64,000 nucleotides of DNA, from assembly GCA_020543525.1 (NCBI GenBank), contig JAHYIO010000023.1, positions 2,170,001 through 2,234,000 of the forward strand, given 5' to 3'. The position numbers and the translations under genes were made by a program. Shown here in pieces: positions 46,444 through 59,262 of this stretch. The notes under the pieces are model-generated. The model made no database searches. It was given only the letters and a program-made list of their open reading frames with translations, and had not been told where the DNA came from. Positions within the stretch are counted from its first letter, which is position 1; each line of letters starts with the position of its first letter. Source of the stretch: Coriolopsis trogii (taxonomy: Eukaryota; Basidiomycota; Agaricomycetes; Polyporales; Polyporaceae).

Positions 46444-47540
46444 GATACAACGGGGTGGCCAAAGGATAGGGCAGGTGGTGAGCGGATGCCAACTCCTGGC
46501 ACTCGCACTTTCCGCTCGGGTAGCGCCGGTGACCTCATGTCACATGACTGCACGTACTCTCGCATCCGGTGCCGATAGTTACTTGGTGTGTGTCTTCACC
46601 CTCTCAATCAATCCCTCAGCCATGAACTATGCACGTATCAACCCCCAGGAAAGCAAGATTGAGGATTAGTTGTTTTTGCCATTACCTAGCACTAGGCGAC
46701 GCCTACCGCAAGTAGGTCCAACAGATATCACTGGCAGCCCATTATCAGACGTGCTAGAGCGGCGTGTCGCCCAGGCGGACAGTGGAAGCCATTTGTCTCG
46801 CTGTGACAATTGTCTTCCGTGGAAAGTCACGGCATCCACTCTCTTGAGGTGAGTTTGACGCATACCGTTCAAGCTACATCACTCACACCTTCGCTTTGTC
46901 AGGAAGGCTTGAAGCAAATTTCTGCGACTTACACAGCTAAACCACAATCAGGAGCAGATCAGCAAATGCTATAGGGACGAGTTGACAACCAAATGGAATC
47001 CTGAGCCAGGTTCTTTTCTAGTCAATGTGCGTATCTGCTTCTAAGTTTCACAGGGATAGGCTCACCGTCTCCTCAGCTTCCTACGTTGTCACTCATGACC
47101 CCACCCATCGTGCCTTGACGCTCTCTAGTCTGCCCATCTGTCATATCTCGCGTACTATCACACTCCCGACCGACCAAGGGGTGAAGAAAGCGAACATGAG
47201 GACACCACAATGAAGTGCATCTGATGTGCCACTACAGCCGCTGGGTGTTTGCGTTGACTGTTACGAGTCCTTCTGCTGGAATGCTGAGATCACCGACGCA
47301 CGACCTTGTCTCATGACAGTGACAGGTGGACTGGGTAAGAACGGAAGAGTGGTGCTCCCTCTCAGCGGCTGCATACAACTGTCCGATCCCACCCCAGCTC
47401 ATGCACATGCTCCCGCCACGGCATCATTGCTGACCTCGCCGCCTGGATCCCTGTATCCATACGAGCGTCCCACCTCACGTTCGACCGCACCGAACCAGTG
47501 CTGTTGCTCCGAGCACTAGGATTCCAGTCCTGACTCGGAG
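46444..47540. other. Intergenic, about 1.1 kb, no assigned gene
   Basis: Plus-strand patches at 46670-46850 and around 46940-47030 (a YRDELTTKWNPEPGSF segment followed by GTGCGT) look weakly coding with a possible intron between them. I could not build a complete protein. Confidence 0.3.
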
Positions 47541-47547
47541 TATAAGA
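47541..47547 (+). promoter_or_regulatory. TATA box of CE5
   Basis: TATAAGA 58 nt upstream of the CE5 start codon. Confidence 0.5.
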
Positions 47548-47598
47548 GCACCCTGTTGCCCATTGACTTTGACCACCGCCATCCTCCCATCCGTCGAT

Positions 47599-50108
47599 AT
47601 GCCACGTTTTCTGTGGCTGCTGGAGCTCCTTGTGCTACTCAGCGACGCAGTCTGTGCAACCCCAAGCGCTCAGGGCGTACCTCCCACGGTACAACTCGAC
47701 CAGGGCACGTTCGAAGGCATCACGGACGGCTTGACCAGCAGCTTTCTGGGCATCCCATTCGCCAAAGCGCCGTACGTCGGGCTCTTCCTCTCCGTCAAGC
47801 ACTCGAGGCTTACATGCGTGCAGGGTCGGAGATCTGAGATTCAGTCACCCTGTTCCTGTCGAGCCCTATAACGGAACGCACCTTGCGGCAGTATACGGCC
47901 CTGCATGCCCCCAACAGAATATCGTTCCGAAGACCGACATCGCCAATATTGACGAGATCCTGAACAAGATCTACGGCGTTGTCTCGCTCAGCTCCGAGGA
48001 CTGTAAGTGACCTTTCCTGGTGTCACTTCGCAAACACTTGCTGACCGCTGGGTAGGTCTGACTGTGAATGTGGTCATACCCGCCGGAGCCAAATCGGACT
48101 CCAAGCTACCGGTTGCTATAGTGAGTCCATCACGCCTTGTGACGAATATATCCTGAACTATCACTTTTGCTTGCTCTCGTAGTGGATATATGGAGGTGTG
48201 TCTTCAATGACCAAGATGGGATAATCACCTCACTGATGATGAAGTGCAGGTGGCTTCGAGGTTGGAAATACACAAACGTAAGTCGACATTGTGCCCACTT
48301 TATCTCGCCTATCTCACACATGCTGCAGGTACCCTGGGCAGACAGTCGTGGCACGATCTGTCGAGATCGGGGAACCGATCGTCTATGTCAGCATGAACTA
48401 TCGGTAAACTTTTCCTCTTGTATATTGCGCTCGCCAATTCACTAACTCATCCCTACAGCCTTGCTGGTAGGTCCCCGTGAGGGTGTGTGCCGACTATATG
48501 CGCTCTGCTGACGAGTATATAGCGTTTGGCTTCTTGGCCAGCAAGGAAGTGCAGGAAGCCGGAGTCAGCAACCTTGGATTGCATGATCGTACGCATCTGC
48601 ATAAGTTCTCCACCTCACGGACTGATCTGTGGCTGTTAACTTCTAGAACGACTCGCTTTCCGTTGGGTGCAGAAGTACATCTCTGCTTTCGGTGGCGACC
48701 CTTCTAGGGTAACAATGTACGCTTAACCTTCTCCACAAATCGTTCGTCCAAAGATGACTCCGCTGATAATATCCGCTTGTTATCTTACATCCCTTTAGCT
48801 GGGGCGAGAGTGCTGGGGCAATCTCTGTTGCGACTCACATGCTTGTGAATGGCGGCAACACGGAAGGCCTCTTCCACGGGGCGTTCTTGGAGTCCGGATC
48901 TCCGGTCCCCGCAAAAGAAATTACCAACGGTCAAGCAGACTATGATGCCCTCGTCAATCGAACTGGCTGCTCATCCGCAAACGTTACTTTGCACTGTTTG
49001 CGACACGTTCCGTTTAAGGAGCTCATGCAAGCTGTGGATATGTCTCCGTCACTCACTTCATATAGGGTAGGATTCACTTGAGTGAGTAGATGAGACACCG
49101 TGGCGCTGACGGGGTGTATGTAGTCGCTGCACTTCACGTGGCTGCCTCGGGCAGACGGCACATCGTTCTTGCCTGATGACGTCCAGACGCTCGTATGATG
49201 ACGTCCAGACGCTCGTACAACGCGGCATCGTAGCAGACATTCCTTTCGTGACGGGGGTGAGTGCCGTTATCTCTATGCGTAAGCATGCATTCTCATTGCA
49301 TGCACAGGATTGTGATGACGAGGGCACCCTCTTTTCGATATTCTTGGGCGAAATTCAGTGAGTGTTTGATATGTGTGTTCTCCGGCTCCTTTTGAGCTCA
49401 CGGCATGCACGTTCGTTTTTCCAGGACGGAACAAGAGTTCAGGGACTACATATCCGGGAACTACTTACCCGGGAGTGACCCTCAAGACAGCCGACTGCAA
49501 AGGCTCTTCGACTTATACCCCTCTGACCCCGCGCAGGGCTCTCCGTTCGATACAGGTGACCTCAATGTGCTCCACCCGCAATTCAAGCGATTGGCGGCTA
49601 TCCAAGGTGACCTGGTGTTCCAAGCTCAACGGAGGTTCTTCCTCGCGCAACGCGCCCATATGCAACCCACGTGGTCCTACTGTATGTTAACATGCTTCTT
49701 GCGGGCCCCATCTGCTTCCTGCCGTGCATATGTTGACCCCGCGATGGCCTAGTATACAAGCGGGACAAGCTCGTACCTTTCTATGGCTCGGTATGTCTTC
49801 ACTCGCCTAATCGCCCACATCACTTATCGCGCGGTGCACAGGGTCATATATCGGACGTAGTCAACCTGTACGGCGGCGGCGAGCTGGCTGACTACTTCAT
49901 CCGCTTCGTGAACCACCTCGATCCCAACGTTGGCCCGTCCGCCACGAACTCGCCGATTCCGCCCGTGTTCTGGCCCCAGTACACGCCCGAGTCGAGGAAG
50001 ATACTCACGTTGGCGGACGGACTCGATCCGGTGTTCATCGCGAAGGACGACTATCGTGACGAGGGGATGACGCTGTTGTCGGAGCTGACGCTTGTGTACC
50101 CTATATGA
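47599..50108 (+). pseudogene. Type-B carboxylesterase (CE5) disrupted by a 22-bp duplication
   Basis: Family member with signal peptide MPRFLWLLELLVLLSDAVCA, IPFAKAP, PAGAKSDSKLPVAI, WGESAGAIS (48798-48817), GHISDVVNLYGGG and end LTLVYPI with stop 50106-50108. The micro-exon is 48459-48466. In the exon reading LPRADGTSFLPDDVQTLV, 22 bases (49174-49195) are repeated exactly at 49196-49217. This puts a TGA directly after LV (49196-49198) and shifts the frame. No plausible intron can remove 22 nt. The truncated product would keep the Ser but lose the acid and His. All other exons still match the functional paralogs, so the event looks recent, or it is an assembly artefact. Confidence 0.85.
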
Positions 50109-50930
50109 TTGGTGTGGGGGGTAGCGGCTCAGCTGGGCCCTGCTCATACGATGGGTCAGTGAGATGGATCACTCTCGGCAATTTGATGCAAGGCTGCGAC
50201 TTACTTACATTGCTTTCGTTGACAGGTTATGCTTGTAGCTGGCTGGACTATCTCAATCCTTGTGAATTGATGTCGCTCTTCCCAATTGCATTGATTGGAA
50301 TCATCTCATACAAGGAGACACAAAGCCTCCAAGCACCACCATCGACGCGTATATGATAGAGAGGTGCGTACCTTGCATCCGAACCGTTCTCATACCGTTC
50401 ACTCTTTTACTATCCTTACGAGCATCTCTTTCGCAAAGAGTGAGGTCTGTATCGTTATCCCCATCGAAGAGACAGCTAAGCTAGCTATCCTATCGAATGC
50501 ACCTCGTTGTGAGGAACTTCGGTATAGCATTATGAACTAGACTGCCAGGAGCGGGAGAGCAAGTGCCGATGTCCGACAGTAGGGTATCAAACCGGACTAC
50601 TTGTCCGCATCCCATACGCAACTCCACCGTTCCGGACCGGTTGCTAAACTGTCTACGGACCAATCTACAGGCCCATCTCCCATAGTTGGTTTTTGAACCA
50701 GGCGGACATCAGTGACACTGGGTCTACAATGCCCCGGGTCTGTGCGTGCGGATTAGACAAGAGTGGATCCACATCCGACTGCTGCAGAGATATAAGAAGT
50801 GCAGAGTTTGCTCTCTGAAGACCCAAGTGGCTCTCTGGTCAACCTCGTTCCTGGTGAACACCCCCCTCATCACGTTGCAGTTATCCACAACCTCCGCGCA
50901 CACCGTCAAACCCCACTCGCGGTCTGTACC
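50109..50930. other. Intergenic between CE5 and kinase 2
   Basis: No gene. A TATA-like GATATAAGAAG lies at about 50788, some 140 nt before the kinase 2 start. Confidence 0.4.
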
Positions 50931-52208
50931 ATGTCCGAAGCACCCCCATCTTACCGGATGCCCAACCTCGTCGACTTTGTCATCGACCGACGCTACAAAC
51001 TGCTCCGCGTCCTCGGCCACGGTGCCTACGGCGTCGTCTACCATGCCCACGACCTTCAAGCACCTCTGAATGACCGCGAACGCGCCGTCAAGCTCGTCAC
51101 CAAATCATGCTGCAGACCCCACACGCTGGACGTACTCCGGTGCGAGATCGCCTGCCACAAGCGCGCCTCACCCCACCCAAACGTCGTCACCTTGTACGAC
51201 GCCTACGAGAACTCAAGGCACTTTGTCTTCGTCATGGACTACTGTCGTGGAGGCGACCTCTTGAACTACATGCGCAAACACGGGCCCTACGTGGACGAGG
51301 CGAAGCTCCGGCGTGTCGTCCTCGCACTACTCGATGCCATCGGCTGGCTCCATTCCCAGGGAATATACCACCGCGACCTCAAACCGCAGAATATCCTCGT
51401 CAGCGCGGACGGCGCAGACGTCTTCGTTGCCGACTTTGGCCTCGCGAGCATGAAGAATATATACGAGCGGCAGTGCGGCACACCGCAATACCTCCCCCCG
51501 GGTGAGCTTCAATCTCTCGTGCGGCCCTTCGTGCGGCATGTCTAGCAACAAAATACTGATGTGTACCCTTTCACCCATTCAGAGTGTCTCGCCCGGACCT
51601 CACAACAAACCGGAGAGCGAACAGACACCTGGGCGCTCGGGATGATTCTCCTCAACATGGTCAGCGGCTGTGTGCCCTGGTCCCGCGCGACGCGCGCCGC
51701 GAGCCCCACATACGCCGCCTTCGTCGACGACCCCCGCTTCCTCCGCCGCCGTCTCCCCGCGCTCTCCCCGGGGGCGAACCGCATCGTCCGCCGCCTGCTC
51801 CGTGCCGACCCGCTCCTTCGCGCGCACATCCCCGAGGTGACGCAGATGGTCGAGACGCTCGATGCGTTCTACCGTCCCGTGTGTGGGGTTGCCCCGGAGA
51901 CGTTGGAGGACGAGATCGTGGAGGAGGAGGCGAGAGAAGAAAGAGGGGAGGATGAGAGAATGAGGTCGACGCTCATGTCGGCGATAGAGGTCTACGGGCC
52001 CGATTACGAGAGGGGGAAGCGGTCGGGATACCTCACGGTGCCCTTGGAGGCGAGCCGCGCGTCTTCGTCCAAGAGCAGCAGCCCGAGCACGCTCGTCGCA
52101 TCACCTGGGGACAGCTTCGCGCTCAAGCGCGCGAAGGCGGGCGAGGAGGTTGGCAAGTCTGTCGGAGCACGAGTCATGACGTTCCTCACGCGCTTGAAGA
52201 TATCCTAG
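50931..52208 (+). CDS. Ran1/Sks1-like serine/threonine protein kinase (kinase 2)
   Basis: Paralog of kinase 1: exons 50931-51501 and 51583-52208 (1197 nt, 398 residues). The start MSEAPPSYRMPN was chosen over the longer open frame because it aligns with the starts of the other two kinases. Core motifs: LGHGAYGVV, Lys in RAVKLV, MDYCRGGDL, YHRDLKPQN, DFGLAS and GTPQYLPPE, with the phase-1 intron in the same Glu codon. They continue with TDTWALGMILLNMVSG. The tail is acidic (EEEAREERGEDE) then Ser-rich. Catalytic residues are all present. It converges on CE6 with only about 185 nt between stop codons, mirroring the kinase 1/CE1 arrangement. Confidence 0.9.
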
Positions 52209-52393
52209 GACTGGGTTATGCTTACGAGCGGGCGGCGACGGTGCAGGCACCGTCGGCATGGCGAGCCTGCTGTGTATACGTTGCATTGGAGAGGAATATG
52301 TAGATGTAATGATAACGCATCTGCCTCGACTTTTCCGCACCGCAAGTCTGAGGGAATGGAACCCCTCGTACATGTACCGCTCAACCTCCCTAC

Positions 52394-54938
52394 TTAACGG
52401 GTCGAATTGCCCGTCGGCACGGTGACGATTGGGTACTCCAAGCTGAGCTTCTGGAGCACGGACATGGCCTCCTCGCGGTATTCGTCCTTGGTGATTGTCA
52501 ACGGGGTTTCGCCGTCGAGAAAAGTGAGCAAATTGCGCGTCTCGAGCGAGTACTTTGGCCAGGGAATGCCTGTCTTGCCGTTCGGATCGAGGTGAGCGAC
52601 GAAATTGATGAGATAGTTCGTCATGTCACCAGGGCCATAGACGTTGAAAAGGTCATGACCGTGCACCTGCCGTACAAAGTAGCGAAGTACATTGAATAGG
52701 TGAACAACCACAAATGGGAGAATAGAATATGAGACGTACGGCACCTAGGTCCGGAACTGTCTTGTACCGCTTGCTCACTGACGTGTTCAACCAGCCATAA
52801 GCCGCAAAAATCACAAATGTGAGCCACTCAACGTACGGTAAGCATATGTGTCCTGCTTGGTGGACGTATGCTTCAGAAAAAGGCGCCTAGGGGCTTGGAG
52901 GAAGAGGTCTCCCTGGAAAGCAGCGAGGCGCTTAAACTGAGGGGTGATGGCGTTCGCCTCACCCGTGTCGAAGGGTGATCCCGCCGCGGGATCAGCGGGA
53001 TAAAGTTCGAAGAGGTTCACCAGGTCCTGGTCCGCAAGACTGATGCCCGCCATGTAGTTGGTCGCGACGTATTCACGGAACTCGTCCTCCGTCCTGATAC
53101 AAAGGTCAGAAATCGACATGTATGAAGTTGTGATCAGGACATACGTGATATTCGTGTTGGACAACGAGAGGCCGGTTCCTTCGTCGTCGCAATCCTACAG
53201 ACTCACCGCGTTTATCAGGTGAAGCATAATACGTTTTCATTGGACCACTCACACCCGTAACGAAGGGGATGCGCGCAATGTGACCCTTCACAACAAGCCT
53301 CTGCGGGAGGTCAGGGAGAAAGCCGTTTGGCCCATCCGCCACAGGTAGGTAAGCCAGCCGTACTGACTATGCAACGAAGCACAGTTGAATGCCTGAAAGA
53401 TATTACCACAATGGATATCATGATTGCTCACCTGGTAAGAGGACGCATCAGGAGACTTGTTCATTGCCGCTTGAATCGTCTCGGACGAGACGTCTCTCAA
53501 GCACTCAAGCCTGTTATCAGCGCCGGAACAACCAGTGTCGATGACGAGCTGGTCAAAGTATGGCTGGTTGCCGAGGATATCTCCCGTCGGCGTCGGGGAC
53601 CCGGATTGCATGAACGCCCCGCGGAAAAGGCCTTCGGTATCGCCGTCATTCGTGATCAAATGCATTCCGATGGAGACTGCCCCTGCACTTTCGCCCCAAC
53701 TAGCGACGAGAAGAGTCAGCATGTCACTCGGTTGCTCCATTGGTGCATGACACCATGGCTTACAGTGTGACCTTCGAAGGATTGCCACCGAATGCGGAGA
53801 TGTAGTTTTGTATCCAGCGAAGGGCAAGGCGCTCTACAAGACCAACATTGGTGAGTGTCAGGAGACCATGCACCTGTAAGCGCACTCACGGTCTCGCATG
53901 CCAAGGTTAGTAATCCCTGCGGCAAGCACTTCTTTTCCAGCAATGAACCCGAGTGCTTCAGAGCTTTCAGCAACGCACATTGGAGTCTGAACGAGAACGC
54001 TTATACTCACCAGAAAGCCTTCCGGGATGGAGGTCAGTGTTAGACATGACAAGCAAATTGCCGAGAACCTACCTGTAGTTGAAGCTCACGTAGATGATGG
54101 GCTCCCCGAGCTCAACCGATCTCTTCACGATGACGGTTCCGTCGTACCTGGCAGGTCAATCGTGCATTGAGCATATCCATGCCCCATGGTTGACAACTGC
54201 ACTGACCCGCTCGAGCCTCCGGTCTCGAATGAGCCTTGATATTGTATACGTTAGTACTCGGGTCCTATCACACTCGAATCCAAACAAACCTCCATATATC
54301 CACTAGACATACGTCCCGTTCAGCAAGCAATCCCCCGGTAGCGATCAAGAGCATGTCAGTGCCAAGGAACACTCACGACCACTACTGGGAGTTTCGCATT
54401 GGGCTTTGTCCCCACAGGAGCAACGACGTTGACGGTAAGACCTATACGATGATAGGCTCCGTAATTGGCACATGCCCATAAAACTCGGGAAGCCGCTCAC
54501 AGTCCTCAGACTCGGGCGTTGTCGGCGCGAACTTGGCGGTCGACGCTGCGTAGTCAAGCGCGGCGGGATCAAGCAGGGAAAAGCCAGGTGCCAGTGAGGA
54601 GGAGGTTTGCTGGAGACAGGTGAACCCAAAGGATGTCGCATTGTGCTTTCCTGTGTAAGGATCGTTCGCCACAGGGATGTTGAATCTCAGCTTTCCGACG
54701 CTGATGAAAGCGTGCTGCGTGTCAGCGATTAAACCTAACAAAGAGCTTGCAATAAACGAGCTCACGGTGGCTTCGCAAAAGGAATACCTAGGAAGCTGTT
54801 GGAGACAGAATCCGTAATACCGACAAAAGTAGCCCGGTCAAGCTTGACGATAGGTGAGGTAACCTCCGAGGAAGGAAGCGCTAGGGCGGCCTGGAGGACA
54901 AGTGCAAGGAGGTTGAGTTGACGCATAATCATCCTCAT
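52394..54938 (-). CDS. Secreted type-B carboxylesterase/lipase (CE6)
   Basis: Family member most like CE7. The start MRMIMRQLNLLALVLQAALA (54938) is a signal peptide; the internal Met at 54926 is an alternative start. Landmarks: KLDRATFVGITDS, FLGIPFAKPP, VGKLRFNIPV, a CLQQ segment, PVGTKPNAKLPVVV, WGESAGAVSIG (about 53679-53698), CDDEGTGLSLS (LF of other copies replaced by GL next to the catalytic Glu), and VHGHDLFNVYGPG. The end is EYPIVTVPTGNSTR with stop at 52394, slightly longer than the CE1-5 C-terminus. The micro-exon is 54011-54018. The frame is intact through all exons read. Confidence 0.88.
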
Positions 54939-55000
54939 GGCGGCAGCGCTCTGAAAGACGATGCCTCAGCAAGTCATTGGCAAATTTTCTGTATGGGACA
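54939..55000. other. CE6 5' UTR region
   Basis: Sequence between the CE6 ATG and its TATA box. Confidence 0.5.
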
Positions 55001-55006
55001 TTTATA
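55001..55006 (-). promoter_or_regulatory. TATA box of CE6
   Basis: TATAAA on the minus strand within GGGTATAAATG, 63 nt upstream of the start. CE7 has the same word at the same distance. Confidence 0.65.
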
Positions 55007-55760
55007 CCCGCCCACTGGCAGTCACGGTACCTCGACTTGGAACTCTGAGCCTCATAGTGACTCATCTTCGTCTCGACTGAGCCGCGATTGGGATGACAGA
55101 TACTACATGGCATCAAAAGCCTGCAGTTCTACGCAGTCGCGGATCAATTGGTGACAGCGAGCGCGAGCTCAAGGAGTACTGCACCAGTCGTGTTAGCCGC
55201 TTCGGATATGGTGAGAAAGGTACTGAATCCTGATGATAGTGTGTTGCACACATATTGGGCGAAATTCGTATGTTGAAGTCTTCAATATCAGCCTTGGAAA
55301 GTACGCGTGGTCGTTGCTCGAGGCGAAAGCTTCCACCAATAAGCGCTGCAAGATCTCCCTGAAAAGACTCTCAGCGGCTACAGCACACCACAGGACCCCG
55401 AGGAGTCCGGGCGAATTGTGACTCCAACACACTCTCCTCCGGTCGCGCACGTTCGGCGCTGTCTTGGAGGTTCGGGACCATAGACGATCATAATCAAAGC
55501 AACAGGTGGACACTGTCACTGTTAAGGTGACGATGACGAATCACCATCCGTTCGCTTTCCACATGTACTAGTAGCGCGCCCATCTTTAAAAGATTCAATT
55601 ACGGGAGCTTGCTCATGCACATGTATCTTGCTGTATTCATAATGCGTTCAGAGTCCAGACCTTCAAATCGATATTAAGTCCGCATCATTCGAATACGTCT
55701 GACGCGAACTTACATGCATCAGCGATCATGCTCGCATGATCATCATGGCCTCTCCCCTTC
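55007..55760. other. Intergenic between CE6 and CE7
   Basis: CE6 promoter and CE7 3' flank. No gene recognised. Confidence 0.45.
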
Positions 55761-58277
55761 TCAGGTTCTTGGCACCGTCGACGAACTATCCGGGGTAACC
55801 ACAGGGAACTTCAAGCTGAGCTTCTGAAGCAACGACATGCCCGCCGCGCGGTAGTCGTCCTTCGTGGTCGCCAACGGCGTCTCGCCATCGAGGAAAGTCA
55901 TCAGCTTGCGTGTCGCCACTGAGTACTTTGGCCAGTGGATGCCCGTCTTGCCGTTCGGATTGAGATGAGCGACGAAGTTGATGAGGTAGTCGGTCATGGC
56001 TCCAGGGCCATAGATGTTGAAGACGTCCGAGCCGTGCACCTGGCAAAGCGATCAACTAAAAATCCGAGCGGTGCAGCTAACAACGAGGGTGGCACGTACA
56101 GAACCCAGATCGGGGAGTGTCTTGTTCAGCTTGCTCACTGACCACGGGGGAGCAGGTTCTTAGCTGAGAAAGCCATGAAATCAAGTCAAGTCAAACTCAC
56201 GGAAAGCGTACGTGTCCTGCTTGCGCGACCTATGCTCTAGGAAAAATCGCCGTGGTGCTTGGAACGTGATGTCCCCCACGAGAGCCGCATTGCGCTTATA
56301 CTGAGGAGTGAGTGCGTTCGCATTGCCCGTGTTGAAGGGCGATCCGGCTGCTGGATCCGCAGGATACAGCTTGAGCAGGGTGTCGAGATCTTTGCTCGCA
56401 AGGTCGATGCCCGACATGTAGTTGGTCGCGATGTATTCGCGAAATTCAGCCTCCGTCCTATGTTCGAGCAAGATGGATAATGCTGTCTGAAGTAAGTCGA
56501 GGAGCGACACTCACGTGATGTTTGTGTTGGACAGGGAGAACAATGTCCCCTCATCGTCACAGTCCTTTAGGTAGTACGGCCAGCTGAGTAAGAGAACACG
56601 TCCGAATATTGCATAGGACTCACTCCTGTAACGAATGGGACATTCGCAACGCTCCCCTTGAGAACGAGCTTCTGTGGGTAGTCGGGGATGAATCCATTCG
56701 GTCCATCCGATAAAGGCTGGTAAGCCAAACGCAGCGACTACAAGTCGGGAACGCATTCAGCGCATGACAGATAGAATCACAGGATACGTGATTGTGTCAC
56801 CTGGAAAGCGAAGATGTTTGGCGATTTGTTCATGGCAGCGTGTATCGTCTCTGTCGAAACCCCTCTCAAGCACTCCAACACATTGTTGGCGCCAGAACAG
56901 CCGCTGTCGATGACAAACTGGTCGAAATACGGCTGGTTGCTGATGACGTCCCCGGTGGGCGTTGGGGATCCCGACTGCATAAACGCCGCCCGGAAGAGAC
57001 CCTCGGTATTGCCGCCATTGGAAATGAGATGCATCGAGACGGATACTGCCCCCGCACTCTCGCCCCAGCTGTATTCAGAGAAAGTGTGGGAGAGCGCATC
57101 GGGTGAGTTGCTGTCTTGGCATAGGGGCAACGCGGGGACTCACATTGTGACCTTGGAGGGATCGCCACCGAAGGCGGAGATATATTTGTGCACCCAGCGG
57201 AACGCAAGTCGTTCTGCAAGGTGATTTGCGATAAGTCTGAGCAATGCGACTCGCTGAGCATACACTCACGATCTCGCAAGCCGAGGTTAGTGATTCCTGC
57301 ATCCAGTACCTCTTTTCCAGCAACGAATCCGAGCGCTGGGAACGGTTCAGGTATTGTGGCATAGACCAATGCATGGTCTCTTACTTACCAGAGAGACTGT
57401 TGGGACGATGAAGTGAGTTCCCAGTCGAGGAATGCACATCACAGAGTACTCACCGGTAGTTCAAGCTAACATAAATAATGGGCTCCCCAATCTCAACAGA
57501 GCGCTTCACAATGACAGTCCCGTCATAACTGGTAGATATAAGAGCCTTGATTAGAGCGGGGGCAAGCAAACACTACTCACCCGCTTGTGCCTCCGGTCAT
57601 GAACCCCCCTTCATTGTGCGGGAGTGAGCATACCGCGGCCACACTTGCCCCGGAACATACAACGTACCTCCATATATCCACTGCACGGGTTGACATTAGC
57701 TCCACGTATGCGCACACAGCATTGATAGATATACTCACGATAACGACTGGGAGCTTCGCGTTGCGCTTTGTCCCAGCAGGAACGACGACGTTTACAGTCA
57801 AACCTGCAGTGCGGTCCATTGAAAGCGTCACACTGGACATGCAAAGAAGCGGCTTACAATCCTCGGACTGCGCCGTCGTTGGTGCGAACAAATTACTCAC
57901 GAAAGCGATGGCTGCGGGATCGAGAAGGCCAAAGCCGGCGGGTATAGGACCGCTCTGCTGGAGACACGTGAATCCAAATGACGTGGCATCGTGTGTTCCC
58001 GTGTAGGGATCATTTGGCACGGGCAAGTTGAACCTCAACGCTCCAACCCTGGAGGAAGCATAATGGTCATGAATGATGAGACTTATCATGGGATGTGGGG
58101 GAAAGCTCACGGTGGCTTCGCAAAAGGGATACCCAAGAAGCTGTTCGTGAGGTTGTCCGAGGTACCCACGAACGTGCCTTTGTCGAGCTTGACGGTAGGC
58201 GAGGTGGCAAGCCCCGAAGGAGAGAGTGCTACGACGGCGAGCGCAAGGATGGTTAGTTGACGGGCGCGACTGCTCAT
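55761..58277 (-). CDS. Secreted type-B carboxylesterase/lipase (CE7)
   Basis: Tandem neighbour of CE6 on the same strand. Start 58277: MSSRARQLTILALAVVALSP signal peptide. Landmarks: KLDKGTFVGTSDN, FLGIPFAKPP, VGALRFNLPV, PAGTKRNAKLPVVI, GGF, WGESAGAVSVS (about 57048-57066), CDDEGTLFSLS, and VHGSDVFNIYGPG. The end is KFPVVTPDSSSTVPRT with stop at 55761. The micro-exon is 57389-57396. All exons read in frame. The extended C-terminus and the NDPYTG and SFGFTCLQQ strings group it with CE6, so these two form a subfamily distinct from CE1-CE5. Confidence 0.9.
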
Positions 58278-58339
58278 CCTCGCGGTATCTGATCGCTGAG
58301 CCCGAGTTGTGGGGCTCTACGTTTCGCTCCCGGGACACT

Positions 58340-58345
58340 TTTATA
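58340..58345 (-). promoter_or_regulatory. TATA box of CE7
   Basis: TATAAA on the minus strand in GGGTATAAAAG, about 63 nt upstream of the ATG, as for CE6. Confidence 0.65.
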
Positions 58346-59262
58346 CCCAACCTTCCGGGTACCGCGATGGCCATTTGCTGACTGTTCACGTTCACAAACG
58401 CACGGAAGTGCGGGATCCATACGCGAGGATGCCGCTAATCAACGCGGCCGGTCTCAGCGAAAAATAGAGCCAGTGGAGGCCAGTGTGTGGTCACGAGCCG
58501 TCGGTGATCACGACTTGTCGGAAGAGTAGCACGATCAAGGTGCCGCGGCGCTGATAAGTTGGAGTTTTCGTGTATTGGTCCACTCCTGTGACGACTCGGA
58601 AGAAGCGCTTACCGAGTCAACTGTTGTGTCATGCAGTTCGTACGCGCCGTCATCGCAGACTACGCTATTCATGTCCCGCAAGTATATGTCGCTGTCAGGT
58701 TTCCGAAAGCCACAGGGGTTATACATCGTCAGGAACAGAGAGACAGCGTGGTGTTGAGAATCGGTGGATCAAGTGATGAAACCAGGTGACGAGCCCCTAA
58801 GCGCCCAACGAACTGCATGGTGTGCCTTATGACCAAGTTCGTCAGGGGATTGCACGATATATCAGTGGCATGAATGCAGTGATGGGCTGTCAGTCATGCG
58901 GTGGCAAAAATCCCTGCACACAGAATAATCATGAGTAAGTAATGTATTTCATGCAGCAATCATGCTGCCTGCGCGTGACTAGTAGTAGTATGGACCCAGG
59001 GATTCAGGAGGCTGGAATGATTACAGCCTACATTGTGAGCGATTAGCTGCTGTACGGGCGGTCCAAGCTGACCACGATTTCTTTGCACCCAGTGCGCAAT
59101 AAGTACTCAATAAAACTTATATACAGGAATCGAAGGTGAATGCAGGTTGAAGTTCTGAAAAGCAGTGATACAAGTGAACGTCCTTCATGATTTCTACCTT
59201 CATACGTGTCGTAAATCGTGATCATGAAGGTCCATCATCCCAGCCCATCCCAAGGATACATC
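58346..59262. other. Intergenic between CE7 and kinase 3
   Basis: CE7 promoter and kinase 3 3' flank. No gene or repeat recognised. Confidence 0.45.

Noticed and set aside
46616..47219. Possible small gene between the Iwr1-like gene and CE5
   Set aside because: Two short patches look weakly coding, but no start, stop and intron set gives a continuous protein.
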